Notes: a model not told the origin generated them from the letters alone. Positions 1 to 8,877 are shown, numbered from the stretch's first letter. The stretch is 64,000 nucleotides of DNA from Pusillimonas sp. TS35 (GCF_009857885.1 NZ_WWER01000007.1:62001-126000), one strand, 5' to 3'. Program-made: numbers and translations.

Positions 1-38
1 GAAATCACGGCACGATACAGCCGTCGGGTGTGCACGCT

Positions 39-1097
39 TTACTTGTATGCCTTGCGCACTTTGTTTCCGGCAGCCTGAAGCTGCTTGCCGGTTTTGGTCA
101 CCGCCTTTTCGATCTCCCTGCCTGCGCGCACCGCACCTGGCGACTGCCCGGTTACCCGCTTGAATGCCCGACTGAAGGCGGCCTGGGACCCATAACCCAG
201 ACGCTCGGCCACTAGCTCAATGGATAACCGGTCACGGACCATCCACTGCATTGCCATACGCATGCGAAGCTCGGTGACGTAGCGCAACGGCGTAATACCG
301 GTGACTGCCTGGAATCGCTCGGCGAATACAGACCGGGAGCTGCCCATCTGCGCAGCCATATTTTCGACAGTCCAGTCGCGACCGGGATCCCGATGCACCG
401 CCGCTATCACCCTGGCCAGACGCGGATCGCGCAGGGCCCCGATCCAGCCGCCCGCATCGCCGCACCCGCTTTCCACCCACCCGCGCACGATGGATGCCGA
501 GACCACTTCCGCCAGGTGCGTGAGGATTCCGGCGAAACCTGCCCGCGCGGTTCGGGTCTCGCGCTCCATGGCTTCGAGAATCGGCAGTATTTCGGGGTTG
601 CGCTCGAGCAGCGTACTCGCGTGCAGAACCGCTGGCATCAGGCTGACCAGGGAATTCATGGAGCCCAGTTCAAATGCCATGGCACCGCTGAATACAACCA
701 CGCGATCTTCCTGGCGCATGTCCGGGCAACATACCACGATGTCCTTGACTGCTTCACAGATGACGCTGCCCGGCAGTTGCGCGATCAGCCGGCATTCAAC
801 ATCGAGCTGGGACACCAGGGCGTGCGTGCCCCCACGGGGCAGCAGAACGGCATCTCCTGGCCCCAGGTGGTAAAGCGCCTTGTCAGGCCCGTATAGGTAG
901 ACGCTGCCTTGTGCAATGAAATGGAATTGAGCCTTTGCAGGATCTTCGCCGTAACTAACCCCGAACGGCGGCGTGATCTGCAGGCGCTGGTAATCCAGGC
1001 CCCGCAGGCGCATGCCGGCCAGCAGCTCGCTGACGACGTCGCTGGCGGCGCCATTGGTTTGTGCTGCTTCTGAAATGGCAGACGAATGATCAAACAT
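39..1097 (-). CDS. AraC-family regulator with cupin N-domain and a fused lipoprotein-like tail
   Basis: 352 aa cytoplasmic transcription factor. Residues about 30-200 resemble the cupin-type ligand-binding domain of AraC regulators that control short-chain dehydrogenases. Residues about 235-323 carry the double helix-turn-helix, with the typical RLGYGSQAAFSRAFKRVTG signature and a QSPGAVR ending. The last 28 residues (325-352) are not part of the AraC fold: they match the C-terminus of the small lipoprotein gene at 47756-47941 at 17 of 28 positions (seen by alignment). It diverges from the broken MFS gene and the SDR, which are its probable targets; the 87-bp gap would hold both promoters. 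Family call is firm, ligand unknown. Confidence 0.9.
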   Translation of the reverse strand: MFDHSSAISEAAQTNGAASDVVSELLAGMRLRGLDYQRLQITPPFGVSYGEDPAKAQFHFIAQGSVYLYGPDKALYHLGPGDAVLLPRGGTHALVSQLDVECRLIAQLPGSVICEAVKDIVVCCPDMRQEDRVVVFSGAMAFELGSMNSLVSLMPAVLHASTLLERNPEILPILEAMERETRTARAGFAGILTHLAEVVSASIVRGWVESGCGDAGGWIGALRDPRLARVIAAVHRDPGRDWTVENMAAQMGSSRSVFAERFQAVTGITPLRYVTELRMRMAMQWMVRDRLSIELVAERLGYGSQAAFSRAFKRVTGQSPGAVRAGREIEKAVTKTGKQLQAAGNKVRKAYK

Positions 1098-1184
1098 TTC
1101 GTACTTAACGTCATAGATTGTCCGTTCATGCGAGTTTAACCTGATGCCTTACTTCGATCACTAGAACCTTATCCAGGACGCAAT

Positions 1185-1942
1185 ATGATCTCTACACCCA
1201 CAGATAATGCCCACGCGCCACCTGACAGCAAGCCGCTTTGGGGCGCCGTCATATCCATGATGCTGGGCGTGTTCGCCCTCGTCACCGCCGAATTCCTGCC
1301 CGTCAGCCTGCTCACGCCCATGGCGGCCGACCTGCATATTTCCGAGAGCCTTGCCGGGCAGGCAGTCTCCACCACCGCAGTGCTGGGGTTTACCGCCAGC
1401 TTGCTGGTGCCGGGCATCACGAGCCGCCTGGATCGGCGCCGTGTCTTGCTGAGCTTCTCAGTCCTTCTCATCATCGCGAATCTATTGGTCGCGTTCGCCC
1501 CCAATTTTTCATTCCTGCTGGCTGGCCGTGTGTTGCTTGGCATCGGGCTCGGCGGCTTCTGGGCGATGTCAACGGCCATCGTCATGCGGCTTGTGCCTGC
1601 TGCACACTTGGCGCGTGCCCTGTCGATCACCTTTGGGGGCTGGCCTTCGGAACCGTACCGGGCACGTAGTCTCAATGGGTTGCGCAGACTGTTCCCGATG
1701 AAGCAGAAAGTGCGGGCGGGCTTCTGGTTGCAGCCATCAATGCCTCCATTGCATCGGGCGCAGCGGCTGGCGGGCTGATCTTGAGCCTGGGCGATACCAG
1801 CGATGTCTTTGCTTTTGGTGCATGCGTGTTGCTCGGCGCCGTCATGTTGATAGGCCTGCGCGTCAAGCCGGCGCCATCCCTTACTTCACACGAGGCAGAC
1901 ACCTCATCACTGGGCACCGCTGCGTGCCCGGTGGCGCGCTAA
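1185..1942 (+). pseudogene. MFS transporter (NepI/AraJ-like efflux type), frameshifted and internally deleted
   Basis: The first about 150 codons encode a good MFS start: a cytoplasmic leader, five membrane segments and LDRRR in the first cytoplasmic loop. At about 1640, after ALSITFGG, the frame breaks; restoring one G would continue as LAFGTVPGT before a TAG at 1667-1669. From 1670 to 1942 another frame encodes the C-terminal end of the same family (QTVPDEAES, then AINASIASGAAAGGL and a last hydrophobic segment). About six middle helices are missing, so a deletion of roughly 600 bp plus a frameshift is inferred. It lies between the AraC regulator and the SDR and was probably their co-regulated exporter. 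Confidence 0.85.
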
Positions 1943-1967
1943 CCACTCACAACGAAACGGAGAAACC

Positions 1968-2735
1968 ATGAACACCATGAAGAACAAGGTCGCGTTGGTC
2001 ACGGGCGGGGCCCGAGGCATCGGTGCAGCGATTGTCCGCGAGCTCGCCCTGAACGGAGCAAGCGTTGCGTTCACGTATCAGAACTCTACAGATGCTGCGG
2101 AACAGCTGGTACGGCAACTGAAGAATGAACTGACGAACCTGGGCACTGCGCCGGAATCCGTGGACATCTGGCCCGTGCGCGTTGATTCACGAAACGGCGA
2201 ACACGTGCAGCGGGTAATCTCTGACGTAAAAGCGCGTTGGGGCAAGTTCGATATCCTGGTCAACAACGCAGGTGTCTTCGAGGCCAAACCGATTGAAACC
2301 TTCTCTCTCGGCGAATACGACGAGCAGATGGCCATCAATACGAAGGCGGTGTTCGCGGCCATGCAACGCGCAGCGCAGACGATGGAGAACGGCGGCCGCA
2401 TCATCAGCATCGGCAGCAACCTCGCCGAGCGCGTACCCGACCCCGGCCTCAGCGTGTATGCCATGAGCAAAGCAGCCGTGTGGGGGCTGACGAAGGCCGT
2501 CGCACGTGAACTGGGGCCGCGCGGCATTACTGTGAACATTATCCAGCCCGGCTCGACTGACACCGACATGAATCCTGCCGACGGCCCGCACGCCGCGCCA
2601 CAGCGCCTGCTGCGGGCTATTCCGGACTTCAACCGCCCCGACGAAATTGCGTCGCTGGCGCTGTATCTGTGCAGCGATGCTGCTCGCGCCATCACGGGGG
2701 CAAGTCTGCTCGTCGATGGCGGCGCGAATATCTAG
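1968..2735 (+). CDS. SDR family NAD(P)-dependent oxidoreductase
   Basis: 255 aa classical short-chain dehydrogenase/reductase, resembling 3-oxoacyl-ACP reductase (FabG)-type enzymes. The nucleotide-binding TGGARGIG is at residues 12-19, NNAG sits near residue 100, and the catalytic YxxxK has Y164 and K168. The C-terminal ITGASLLVDGG is the usual SDR ending. Start at ATG 1968 follows GGAGAAACC. It is 25 bp downstream of the decayed MFS gene and diverges from the AraC regulator, an arrangement common for SDR genes under cupin-AraC control. Substrate cannot be read from the sequence. Confidence 0.93.
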   Translation: MNTMKNKVALVTGGARGIGAAIVRELALNGASVAFTYQNSTDAAEQLVRQLKNELTNLGTAPESVDIWPVRVDSRNGEHVQRVISDVKARWGKFDILVNNAGVFEAKPIETFSLGEYDEQMAINTKAVFAAMQRAAQTMENGGRIISIGSNLAERVPDPGLSVYAMSKAAVWGLTKAVARELGPRGITVNIIQPGSTDTDMNPADGPHAAPQRLLRAIPDFNRPDEIASLALYLCSDAARAITGASLLVDGGANI

Positions 2736-2842
2736 ACGTGCTCCGGAGGCATCTTGATCGAAAGACGCTGGCGGACACGGATTCCGGGTACGATTGAAGC
2801 CACCGTTCCGGTCGACGCCGGAAGTATTTGCAGGAGGCAGAT

Positions 2843-3304
2843 ATGAAGTCCCTCGAATTGGCCATCCCTCCGCCATTCATCATGTTGGCGACGGCGCTGG
2901 CGATGTGGCTGCTTTCTGTTCTCCTGCCCCGCTTCGCGTTCGCCGCGCTGCACAACACGTGGGCAGCGATCGTGTTTGCCGCAGCAGGCATTCTCTTTGG
3001 CGTGGCGGGCATTCTGGCGTTCAAGCGCGCGCACACCACGCCCGACCCTAGAACACCCGGGGCGGCAACGGCGCTGGTGACATCCGGCGTCTATCGCGTG
3101 ACACGCAACCCTATGTATCTTGGAAGCCTGCTGCTGTTGATCGGATGGGGCTTTTACCTGGGCAATGTGTGGTCGCTGATTTTTGCGTTCGCGTTTCCCG
3201 TATATATCCAGCGCTACCAGATCCGGCCGGAAGAGCGCGCCCTGATGGAAAAGTTCGGCGCCGACTATGCGGCTTACAAAACGAAGGTACGCGCGTGGCT
3301 ATGA
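2843..3304 (+). CDS. Isoprenylcysteine carboxyl methyltransferase-family membrane protein
   Basis: 153 aa integral membrane protein with about four hydrophobic segments. It carries the phospholipid methyltransferase/ICMT signature: GVYRVTRNPMYLG near residues 85-97, then a hydrophobic stretch and a C-terminal region rich in Y, R and E (YQIRPEERALMEKFG) that forms the SAM site in this family. Start ATG 2843 is preferred because AGGAGG lies at 2832-2837 with 5-bp spacing; an in-frame TTG at 2828 has no such site. Bacterial members are usually of unknown substrate. Confidence 0.85.
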   Translation: MKSLELAIPPPFIMLATALAMWLLSVLLPRFAFAALHNTWAAIVFAAAGILFGVAGILAFKRAHTTPDPRTPGAATALVTSGVYRVTRNPMYLGSLLLLIGWGFYLGNVWSLIFAFAFPVYIQRYQIRPEERALMEKFGADYAAYKTKVRAWL

Positions 3305-3420
3305 CCAGCGTTTTGCAGTTGGCGCCAGGCAAGTAGCCACGAAGGTAACGCAGGCGTTGGCCGAGAATTGGCGTGGCAGATCTATGATGGTCGAAACCCT
3401 ACCCTTCAAGGAGCCCCATT

Positions 3421-3768
3421 ATGGATAAAGCCATGTATCCCGATATCACCGCAGACTTGGCCCGCAAACGCGCGGAGCTCGCGCCAGAGCCGCTGGCTGC
3501 TTTCAAGGCGTTCAGCAAGGCAGTGTTTGCACCGGGTGCACTGGACGCGCGAACCAAGCAGTTGATCGCGGTGGCCGTCGCGCACGTCACACAGTGCCCT
3601 TATTGCATCAAGGGCCACACAGAAGGCGCGGTGCGGGCCGGCGCGAGCGAGGCGCAAATCATGGAAGCCATATGGGTAGCCGCCGAGATGCGTGCAGGGG
3701 CCGCCTATGCGCATTCGACGCTGGCGCTACAGACACTAAACCATATTCATCCGCGCACAGAAACCTAG
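3421..3768 (+). CDS. Carboxymuconolactone decarboxylase / AhpD-like protein
   Basis: 115 aa, one CMD domain. The redox motif CPYC is at Cys59 and Cys62 with His66 after it (CPYCIKGH), as in AhpD-type peroxidase partners and not in true gamma-carboxymuconolactone decarboxylases. The C-terminal half (EAIWVAAEMRAGAAYAHS) is the usual second helix bundle. Start ATG 3421 follows AAGGAG at 3409-3414. It is one gene away from a peroxiredoxin (3913) on the same strand, so a role in peroxide detoxification or disulfide exchange is plausible but inferred. Confidence 0.9.
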   Translation: MDKAMYPDITADLARKRAELAPEPLAAFKAFSKAVFAPGALDARTKQLIAVAVAHVTQCPYCIKGHTEGAVRAGASEAQIMEAIWVAAEMRAGAAYAHSTLALQTLNHIHPRTET

Positions 3769-3800
3769 CAAACAACGTATCGCGTCTATTGATCTCCCAA

Positions 3801-3816
3801 CTTTCGCATGCGAAAG
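3801..3816. promoter_or_regulatory. Perfect 16-bp palindrome upstream of the peroxiredoxin gene
   Basis: CTTTCGCATGCGAAAG is an uninterrupted palindrome 97 bp before the peroxiredoxin start and 33 bp after the CMD stop. It could be an operator or a short hairpin; no T-run follows on either strand, so a terminator is less likely. The cognate regulator is unknown. Confidence 0.4.
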
Positions 3817-3912
3817 AATAGATCCATCTCTGAACGTATCGATGCTTGCAGCCCGGGCCAAATCTATCTACGCTAGATGGATGGATGTTCCTCGTGCACC
3901 CGGAGATTGTTG

Positions 3913-4476
3913 ATGAGACGCTCGCTCATAGGGCTTTCCGCGGCCTTCGCCGCCGCCGCGGTCATTTCGGCCGTATGGACGCCAGCAGCGCATGCGGCGC
4001 TGGCCGTCGGCGCACCCGCTCCTCACTTTGCCCTCCAGATCGCCCTGGGGGGAGAGACATTCGACTTCTCGATGAAGCAAGCCCTGCAAAAGGGCCCTGT
4101 CGTGCTTTATTTTTACCCTGCTGCTTTTACTAAAGGCTGCACGATCGAAGCACATACGTTCGCCGAAGCCATTGACGATTACAAAGCCCTAGGGGCAACG
4201 GTAATCGGCATATCAGCAGACGATATCGACACACTGAAAGCATTCTCTCTCGGCCCATGCGGCAGCAAATTCGCCGTTGGCGCCGACACGAGCGGCAAGG
4301 TGATCCGCGCCTACGACGCAGCGTTGGGAACGCGCCCCGGCCGCGCCACGCGAATGTCGTACGTCATTTCACCTACTGGCGAAGTCATCTATGAATATAC
4401 GGCGATGGAGCCCGATTATCACGTAAAAAATACGCTGGAGGCCCTGCGCACCTGGCACGAGCGCCAGCCTCGCTAA
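3913..4476 (+). CDS. Exported peroxiredoxin (AhpC/TSA, PrxQ/Bcp-like)
   Basis: 187 aa with an N-terminal signal sequence (MRRS, hydrophobic 5-22, AHA cleavage region near residue 28), so likely periplasmic. The thioredoxin-fold core has the peroxidatic Cys76 in AFTKGCTIEA, matching PxxxTxxC with Ala-Phe in place of part of the motif. Cys116 (GPCGSKF) may be the resolving cysteine, although PrxQ enzymes usually resolve five residues after the peroxidatic one. Start ATG 3913 is favoured by GGAG at 3902-3905 and by the signal peptide; an upstream ATG at 3877 only adds residues before it. Confidence 0.87.
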   Translation: MRRSLIGLSAAFAAAAVISAVWTPAAHAALAVGAPAPHFALQIALGGETFDFSMKQALQKGPVVLYFYPAAFTKGCTIEAHTFAEAIDDYKALGATVIGISADDIDTLKAFSLGPCGSKFAVGADTSGKVIRAYDAALGTRPGRATRMSYVISPTGEVIYEYTAMEPDYHVKNTLEALRTWHERQPR

Positions 4477-4589
4477 AGTTTGACAAACACCGACGGACAG
4501 GATCAGTAGCGTCCGTGTGTTGGTATAGGTTCGAACCGCAGCGTCACTGAATGCGGCACGGCAGTATTCAAACGAAGGGGGAAAGGGGA

Positions 4590-5399
4590 ATGCCGACTGA
4601 CCTGAACACGATGGCGCGCTACGTCAAGTCAGGCATGCGCCTGGCGCTGCCCGTTGATTACGGTGGGGTTTCGATGGCAATGAACCGGCCATTGATAGCG
4701 CACGGCGCAGGCAATCTGAATCTTGTTTGCGTACCGACGGGCGGCATGCAGGTCGACCTGCTGGTCGGTGCCGGGCTGGTGAGCTCAGTCGAGACCAGTG
4801 CCGTCACCCTGGGAGAAGCAGGCGGGGCACCGCGCTTCAACCAGGCGGTCAAAGACGGGACGATCAAGGTTCGTGACGCAACCTGCCCAGCCGTGCATGC
4901 GGCTTTTCTGGCGGCGCAAAGGGGGCTTCCGTTCATGCCCATGCGCGGCCTGATCGGCACCGACATCCTCAAGTATCGCGACGACTGGCGTGTGATTCAA
5001 AACCCCTTTTCCCAAGACCAGGACGATATCGTTCTGGTGCCCGCCATCAAGCCCGATATTGCTATTTTCCATGCGCCAAAAGCAGACCGATACGGCAACG
5101 TCTGGATTGGCAGACGACGTGAACTCGCGCTGATGGCCTATGCGTCTTCCCAGACGCTCGTGACCGTCGAGAAGATTGTCGACGAGAACCTGCTCGAGTC
5201 CGAACTCAATGCCGCAGGCACGCTGCCTGCGCTGTATATCAACGCCATTGCAGTGGCGCCAAAGGGTGCGTGGCCTTATGGGCTATGGGGCGAGTACGCG
5301 ACAGACACTGCGGAGATCCTGCGATACGCAAAGGCGGCCAAAACCGCGGAAGGGTTTGCCGAGTACATAAAGTCTCGCCAGTTGGAGGCTGCTGAATGA
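4590..5399 (+). CDS. CoA-transferase superfamily subunit A (GctA/IpdA-like)
   Basis: 269 aa, alpha subunit of the family I CoA-transferase fold, closest in layout to glutaconate CoA-transferase A and IpdA-type proteins. It has the conserved GLPFMPMRGLIGTD segment and a DRYGNVWIGRR segment. Start ATG 4590 follows a strong purine-rich site (AGGGGGAAAGGGGA); an ATG at 4551 is less likely. It overlaps the next gene by 4 bp (ATGA), so the two subunits are translationally coupled. The usual acidic residue after the alanine-rich strand (VEE in many relatives) reads VRD here; whether it is a transferase or an acyl-CoA hydrolase is open. Confidence 0.82.
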   Translation: MPTDLNTMARYVKSGMRLALPVDYGGVSMAMNRPLIAHGAGNLNLVCVPTGGMQVDLLVGAGLVSSVETSAVTLGEAGGAPRFNQAVKDGTIKVRDATCPAVHAAFLAAQRGLPFMPMRGLIGTDILKYRDDWRVIQNPFSQDQDDIVLVPAIKPDIAIFHAPKADRYGNVWIGRRRELALMAYASSQTLVTVEKIVDENLLESELNAAGTLPALYINAIAVAPKGAWPYGLWGEYATDTAEILRYAKAAKTAEGFAEYIKSRQLEAAE

Positions 5400-6178
5400 A
5401 CGCAATACTTGATCGAGAGCTGCTGATCTATACGATTTCCAGGCTGCTTCAGGGTGTGCGTCATGTGGCAGTCGGCGCCTCTTCCCCAATGCCTGCGGCG
5501 GGTGCCATGCTCCTGCGCGCACTCGAAGAGAAAAGAGGCGCCCCACCAGTACGCATTTCCATCCTGGGCTCCGTCAAGCACAACTTTTTTACCAACGGCG
5601 GCATGGAGCTCTTCGATTGCGCTGCCCAGGGCCGTATCGATGCCTTCTTCCTGGGAGGCGGCCAGATCGATGGGCAGGGCAACATCAATCTCGTCGGAAC
5701 AGGCGATTATCCGCGTTCAAGCGTGCGGTGGCCTGGATCCTTTGGCTCCGCCTATCTCTATTTCGTGGTTCCTCGCGTCATCCTTTTTCGCGAAGAACAC
5801 ACACCAAGGGTGCTCGTTGACCAGGTCGACTTCATCAGTGCGCCAGGCATCAGCGACAGCGCCACATACAGAACCGGAGGCCCTGTCGCGTTATTGACCA
5901 GCAAATGCTTGTTCCGATTCGACAAAGACAAGCCAGGCTTCGTGCTGGAAAGCCTGCACCCCGGCCATGACCTGAGCAGCATAAAGCAGGCGACGGGGTT
6001 CGCGTTCTCGCATGCCGACACTCCCGCCCAAACGCCGCTTCCGGATCCCGATACCTTGGAACTACTGCGCACACGAGTCATGGAGGAACTCTCGGAAACC
6101 TACCCCGAGTTTGCCAACAAGCTGCGACAAGACCGTCTGGAGATGGTGGGTGACAACGTGCCTTCAAGATTTTCTTGA
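5396..6178 (+). CDS. CoA-transferase superfamily subunit B lacking the usual catalytic Glu
   Basis: 260 aa partner of the preceding subunit. The fold is recognised by FFLGGGQIDGQGNIN, GTGDYPRSSVRWPGSFGS and a C-terminal VDFISAPG. In true GctB-type transferases a glutamate in a YESG-like motif forms the CoA thioester. The equivalent segment here (RISILGSVKH, about residues 53-62) has no glutamate. IpdAB, the cholesterol-ring hydrolase of actinobacteria, is a known family member acting as a hydrolase, so a CoA-ester hydrolase or ring-cleaving role is an option. Function is inferred, fold is firm. Confidence 0.8.
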   Translation: MNAILDRELLIYTISRLLQGVRHVAVGASSPMPAAGAMLLRALEEKRGAPPVRISILGSVKHNFFTNGGMELFDCAAQGRIDAFFLGGGQIDGQGNINLVGTGDYPRSSVRWPGSFGSAYLYFVVPRVILFREEHTPRVLVDQVDFISAPGISDSATYRTGGPVALLTSKCLFRFDKDKPGFVLESLHPGHDLSSIKQATGFAFSHADTPAQTPLPDPDTLELLRTRVMEELSETYPEFANKLRQDRLEMVGDNVPSRFS

Positions 6179-6219
6179 CTTTCGATGATCGTTCTCGCAT
6201 AGTGATTTTTGGCGATATA

Positions 6220-6242
6220 TAGGTATTGCATAGCAATACCTA
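6220..6242. promoter_or_regulatory. 23-bp perfect inverted repeat upstream of the ABC receptor gene
   Basis: Arms TAGGTATTGC (6220-6229) and its exact complement (6233-6242) are separated by ATA. It sits in the 111-bp gap between the CoA-transferase-like pair and the substrate-binding protein, 47 bp before the latter's start. No T-run follows. An operator is more likely than a terminator; the regulator is not known, though the IclR protein at 10647 is the only regulator in this cluster. Confidence 0.5.
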
Positions 6243-6289
6243 GGCAACTAAAACATCGTGCATGACGCACATAACAAGCGAGACAAACC

Positions 6290-7906
6290 ATGAAGTACTT
6301 TTCAGATCTCTCGATCAATCGACGCCGGTTTTTGAATGCGACGGGTGCGTCCGCCGTGCTGGCCCTGAGCGGTCTGCCGATGCGCGACGCTTATGCGCAA
6401 GCCCAGACGGGTACGTTGGTTATCGGCCACACAACGGTGCGCCACCTCAACCCGGCGATTCAATCCGGGCAGGCAACGGGGGTGCCGGGGGTTCAATTGT
6501 TCGCCGGCCTGCTGCAAATGGACGACAAGTTTCAGCCTCATCCCTATCTTGCGAAGTCGTGGACGGTGTCGGACGACGGCTTGGTATATTCGTTCAAACT
6601 GGTGGAAGGCGCGGTATTTCATGATGGCAAGCCGATCACGTCTGAAGATGTAGCTTTCTCGCTGGACATCGTAAAAGCCAATCATCCGTTTGGCAGTTCT
6701 ATGTTCAAGGCCGTGGGTAAGGTTGAAACGCCCGACGCCCATACGGTGATCTTGCGCCTGGACTATCCACAGCCTGCGCTGCCGGCGGCATTGTCGCCTT
6801 TGCTGCTGCCCATTTTGCCCAAGCACGTTTACTCAACAGCGCCGATACAGGGCCACCCGGCCAATACCGCAGTGGTTGGGTCGGGGCCGTTCAAGCTGGT
6901 GGAGTTCAAGGCCGGCCAACACATCATCATGGAAAGGAATCCTCGGTTTTTCCGTGAAAACCGCCCGTATCTCGACCGGCTGATTTTCCGCATCAACAAG
7001 GATTCGATCAATAGCCTGATCAGTATGGAGCGCGGGGAGATCAATTACCTGCCGTTTGCCGGCGTGCGCGTGCGCGATCTTGGGCGCCTTGAGAGCAATC
7101 CGAAAATCCGCGTCACGAGTGACGGCTACGAAGCACTGGGCGCGACCAACTACCTGGAAATCAATCATCGCAAGACGCCGCTCAACGACGTGCGAGTGCG
7201 GCAGGCCATTGCTCACGCCATGGACAAGGACTTTATCGCCAACAAGCTCCTGGCCGGCAAAGCGAAACGCATGGACGGCCCGCTGACCAAGTCCAATGTC
7301 TTTTACAGTAAAGACGATCTGACGATTTACGCGTATGACATTGAAAAGGCCAACGCACTGCTGGATGCGGCAGGCCTTGCACGAAAGGCCGATGGTTCCC
7401 GGGTGTCGCTGACGCTCGAATGGCTGCCCGACGTCAACGTCAACAGCCAGGAACCGGTGGCTCAATACCTGAAAGCACAGTTGCGTAAAGTAGGCATCAA
7501 TATCGAATTGCGCGCCAACCCCGACTTCCCCACCTGGAGCACACGCGTCAGCAATTGGGAATACGACCTGACGATGAACGGCATGTGGAATTACCCGGAT
7601 CCAGTCATCGGGGTGAATCGCGCCTATCTAAGCACAAACCAAAAGAAAGGCGTCATCTATTCCAACACAGAGGGTTACAGCAACCCCCGTGTTGATGAGA
7701 TCCTGGCCGCCGCCGGGCGCGAGCAGGATTTCAACAAGCGCAAGGAACTGTATGGCGAGTTCCAGAAGATCGTAACGAACGAGCTTCCGCTGATCTGGAC
7801 GAACGAAGAACCCTTGTTCACCATCTATGACGCCAATCTGGTGAATGTGCCATCCACGGTCTGGGGGCCGCTTGGGCCCTGGGACGAAATGCGCTGGAAG
7901 GCCTGA
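6290..7906 (+). CDS. ABC transporter substrate-binding protein, peptide/opine type (SBP family 5)
   Basis: 538 aa periplasmic receptor. The N-terminus has a twin-arginine-like export signal (NRRRFLNATGASAVLALSGL, cleavage near AYAQA). The mature protein has the DppA/OppA-family segments: a solute-binding start (LVIGHTTVRHLNP), YSFKLVEGAVFHDGKP, and NDVRVRQAIAHAMDKD. Start ATG 6290 follows GAGACAAACC. No permease or ATPase gene of this ABC class is nearby, so the receptor is an orphan. It follows a CoA-transferase-like pair and precedes a deacetylase-fold enzyme. Ligand unknown; members of this family bind peptides, opines, nickel or sugars. Confidence 0.9.
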   Translation: MKYFSDLSINRRRFLNATGASAVLALSGLPMRDAYAQAQTGTLVIGHTTVRHLNPAIQSGQATGVPGVQLFAGLLQMDDKFQPHPYLAKSWTVSDDGLVYSFKLVEGAVFHDGKPITSEDVAFSLDIVKANHPFGSSMFKAVGKVETPDAHTVILRLDYPQPALPAALSPLLLPILPKHVYSTAPIQGHPANTAVVGSGPFKLVEFKAGQHIIMERNPRFFRENRPYLDRLIFRINKDSINSLISMERGEINYLPFAGVRVRDLGRLESNPKIRVTSDGYEALGATNYLEINHRKTPLNDVRVRQAIAHAMDKDFIANKLLAGKAKRMDGPLTKSNVFYSKDDLTIYAYDIEKANALLDAAGLARKADGSRVSLTLEWLPDVNVNSQEPVAQYLKAQLRKVGINIELRANPDFPTWSTRVSNWEYDLTMNGMWNYPDPVIGVNRAYLSTNQKKGVIYSNTEGYSNPRVDEILAAAGREQDFNKRKELYGEFQKIVTNELPLIWTNEEPLFTIYDANLVNVPSTVWGPLGPWDEMRWKA

Positions 7907-8016
7907 TGTTCGCGCTGGCTGCGCGCCTCAGCGCGGCCAGCCGCCTATCGTTCACACCGCTAAGTCTTTATCACTTCCTCTCACTTCACTCCACCCTTTC
8001 GCCCGGAGTATCTGCA

Positions 8017-8877
8017 ATGTCTTCCATACATTGGCCGGGCGGTGCACAGTGCGCCGTCCAGTTCACTTTTGATTTCGACGCGGAAACCAACTGGATATCA
8101 CGCGACCCCGAGAACATGAAGCGGCCCGGCACGCTTTCGCAAGGCACTTACGGCGCCAAAGTGGGTGTGCTCAAAGTGCTGGAGTTGCTGCGAGAAGAAG
8201 GCCTGCGCGGCACATTCTTCGTGCCTGGCTGGGTGGCCGAGCACCGCACTGAGCGCGTCGAACAGATCCTGGCGAACGGCCACGAAGTGGGCCATCATGG
8301 CTACCTGCATAAATGGGTGGATCCCGACAAACCCGAAGAGGAGCTTGAAGAGCTCGTCAAGGGGCTCGAGTCGCTGCAGCGCCATGTGGGCGTCCGCCCC
8401 TTGGGCTACCGGTCGCCGGCCGGCGAGACCTCACCCAACATCATCAAGCTGCTCACCGATTATGGATTCCTCTACGACAGCTCATTGATGGATGATATCA
8501 ATCCCTATGATCACGTCTTGCCTGACGGGCGCATCGGCCCCGTCGAATTGCCTTGGCACTGGAGTCTGGACGACGCGCCTTTCATGCTGTCGTCCATCAA
8601 GGCGCACCGGCCTATTTTCACCAACAGCCACATTCTGGAAATCTGGTGTGCCGAGTTCCGCGAAATCTATAAATGGGGCGGCTTATTCACGCTGGTGATG
8701 CATCCACAGGCCATCGGTCGTCCATCACGGATTGAACTACTGCGGCAATTCATCGCGTATACGCGAACATTCCCGGGTGTTTGGTATGCGACGGGCCAAG
8801 AGCTTGCCCATGCCTGGCGCTCTCAACGAGACGACAGCAGCGTCGCCGCGCAAAAGATCTCGCCCTTTTTATCTTGA
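8017..8877 (+). CDS. Polysaccharide deacetylase-fold hydrolase (PuuE/PgdA-like, NodB homology)
   Basis: 286 aa, NodB-homology metal-dependent deacetylase. The first motif is FDFDAET (metal/base aspartates), then [10 protein letters not shown] (HxxxH metal ligands) and RSPAGETS (substrate-groove arginine). No signal peptide is present from ATG 8017, which fits cytoplasmic relatives acting on small amides rather than cell-wall glycans. This start has GGAG at 8005-8008. An in-frame ATG at 7906 overlaps the upstream stop and adds 37 unrelated residues, so it was rejected. It converges with the SDR at 8869 (9-bp overlap of the ends). Confidence 0.88.
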   Translation: MSSIHWPGGAQCAVQFTFDFDAETNWISRDPENMKRPGTLSQGTYGAKVGVLKVLELLREEGLRGTFFVPGWVAEHRTERVEQILANGHEVGHHGYLHKWVDPDKPEEELEELVKGLESLQRHVGVRPLGYRSPAGETSPNIIKLLTDYGFLYDSSLMDDINPYDHVLPDGRIGPVELPWHWSLDDAPFMLSSIKAHRPIFTNSHILEIWCAEFREIYKWGGLFTLVMHPQAIGRPSRIELLRQFIAYTRTFPGVWYATGQELAHAWRSQRDDSSVAAQKISPFLS

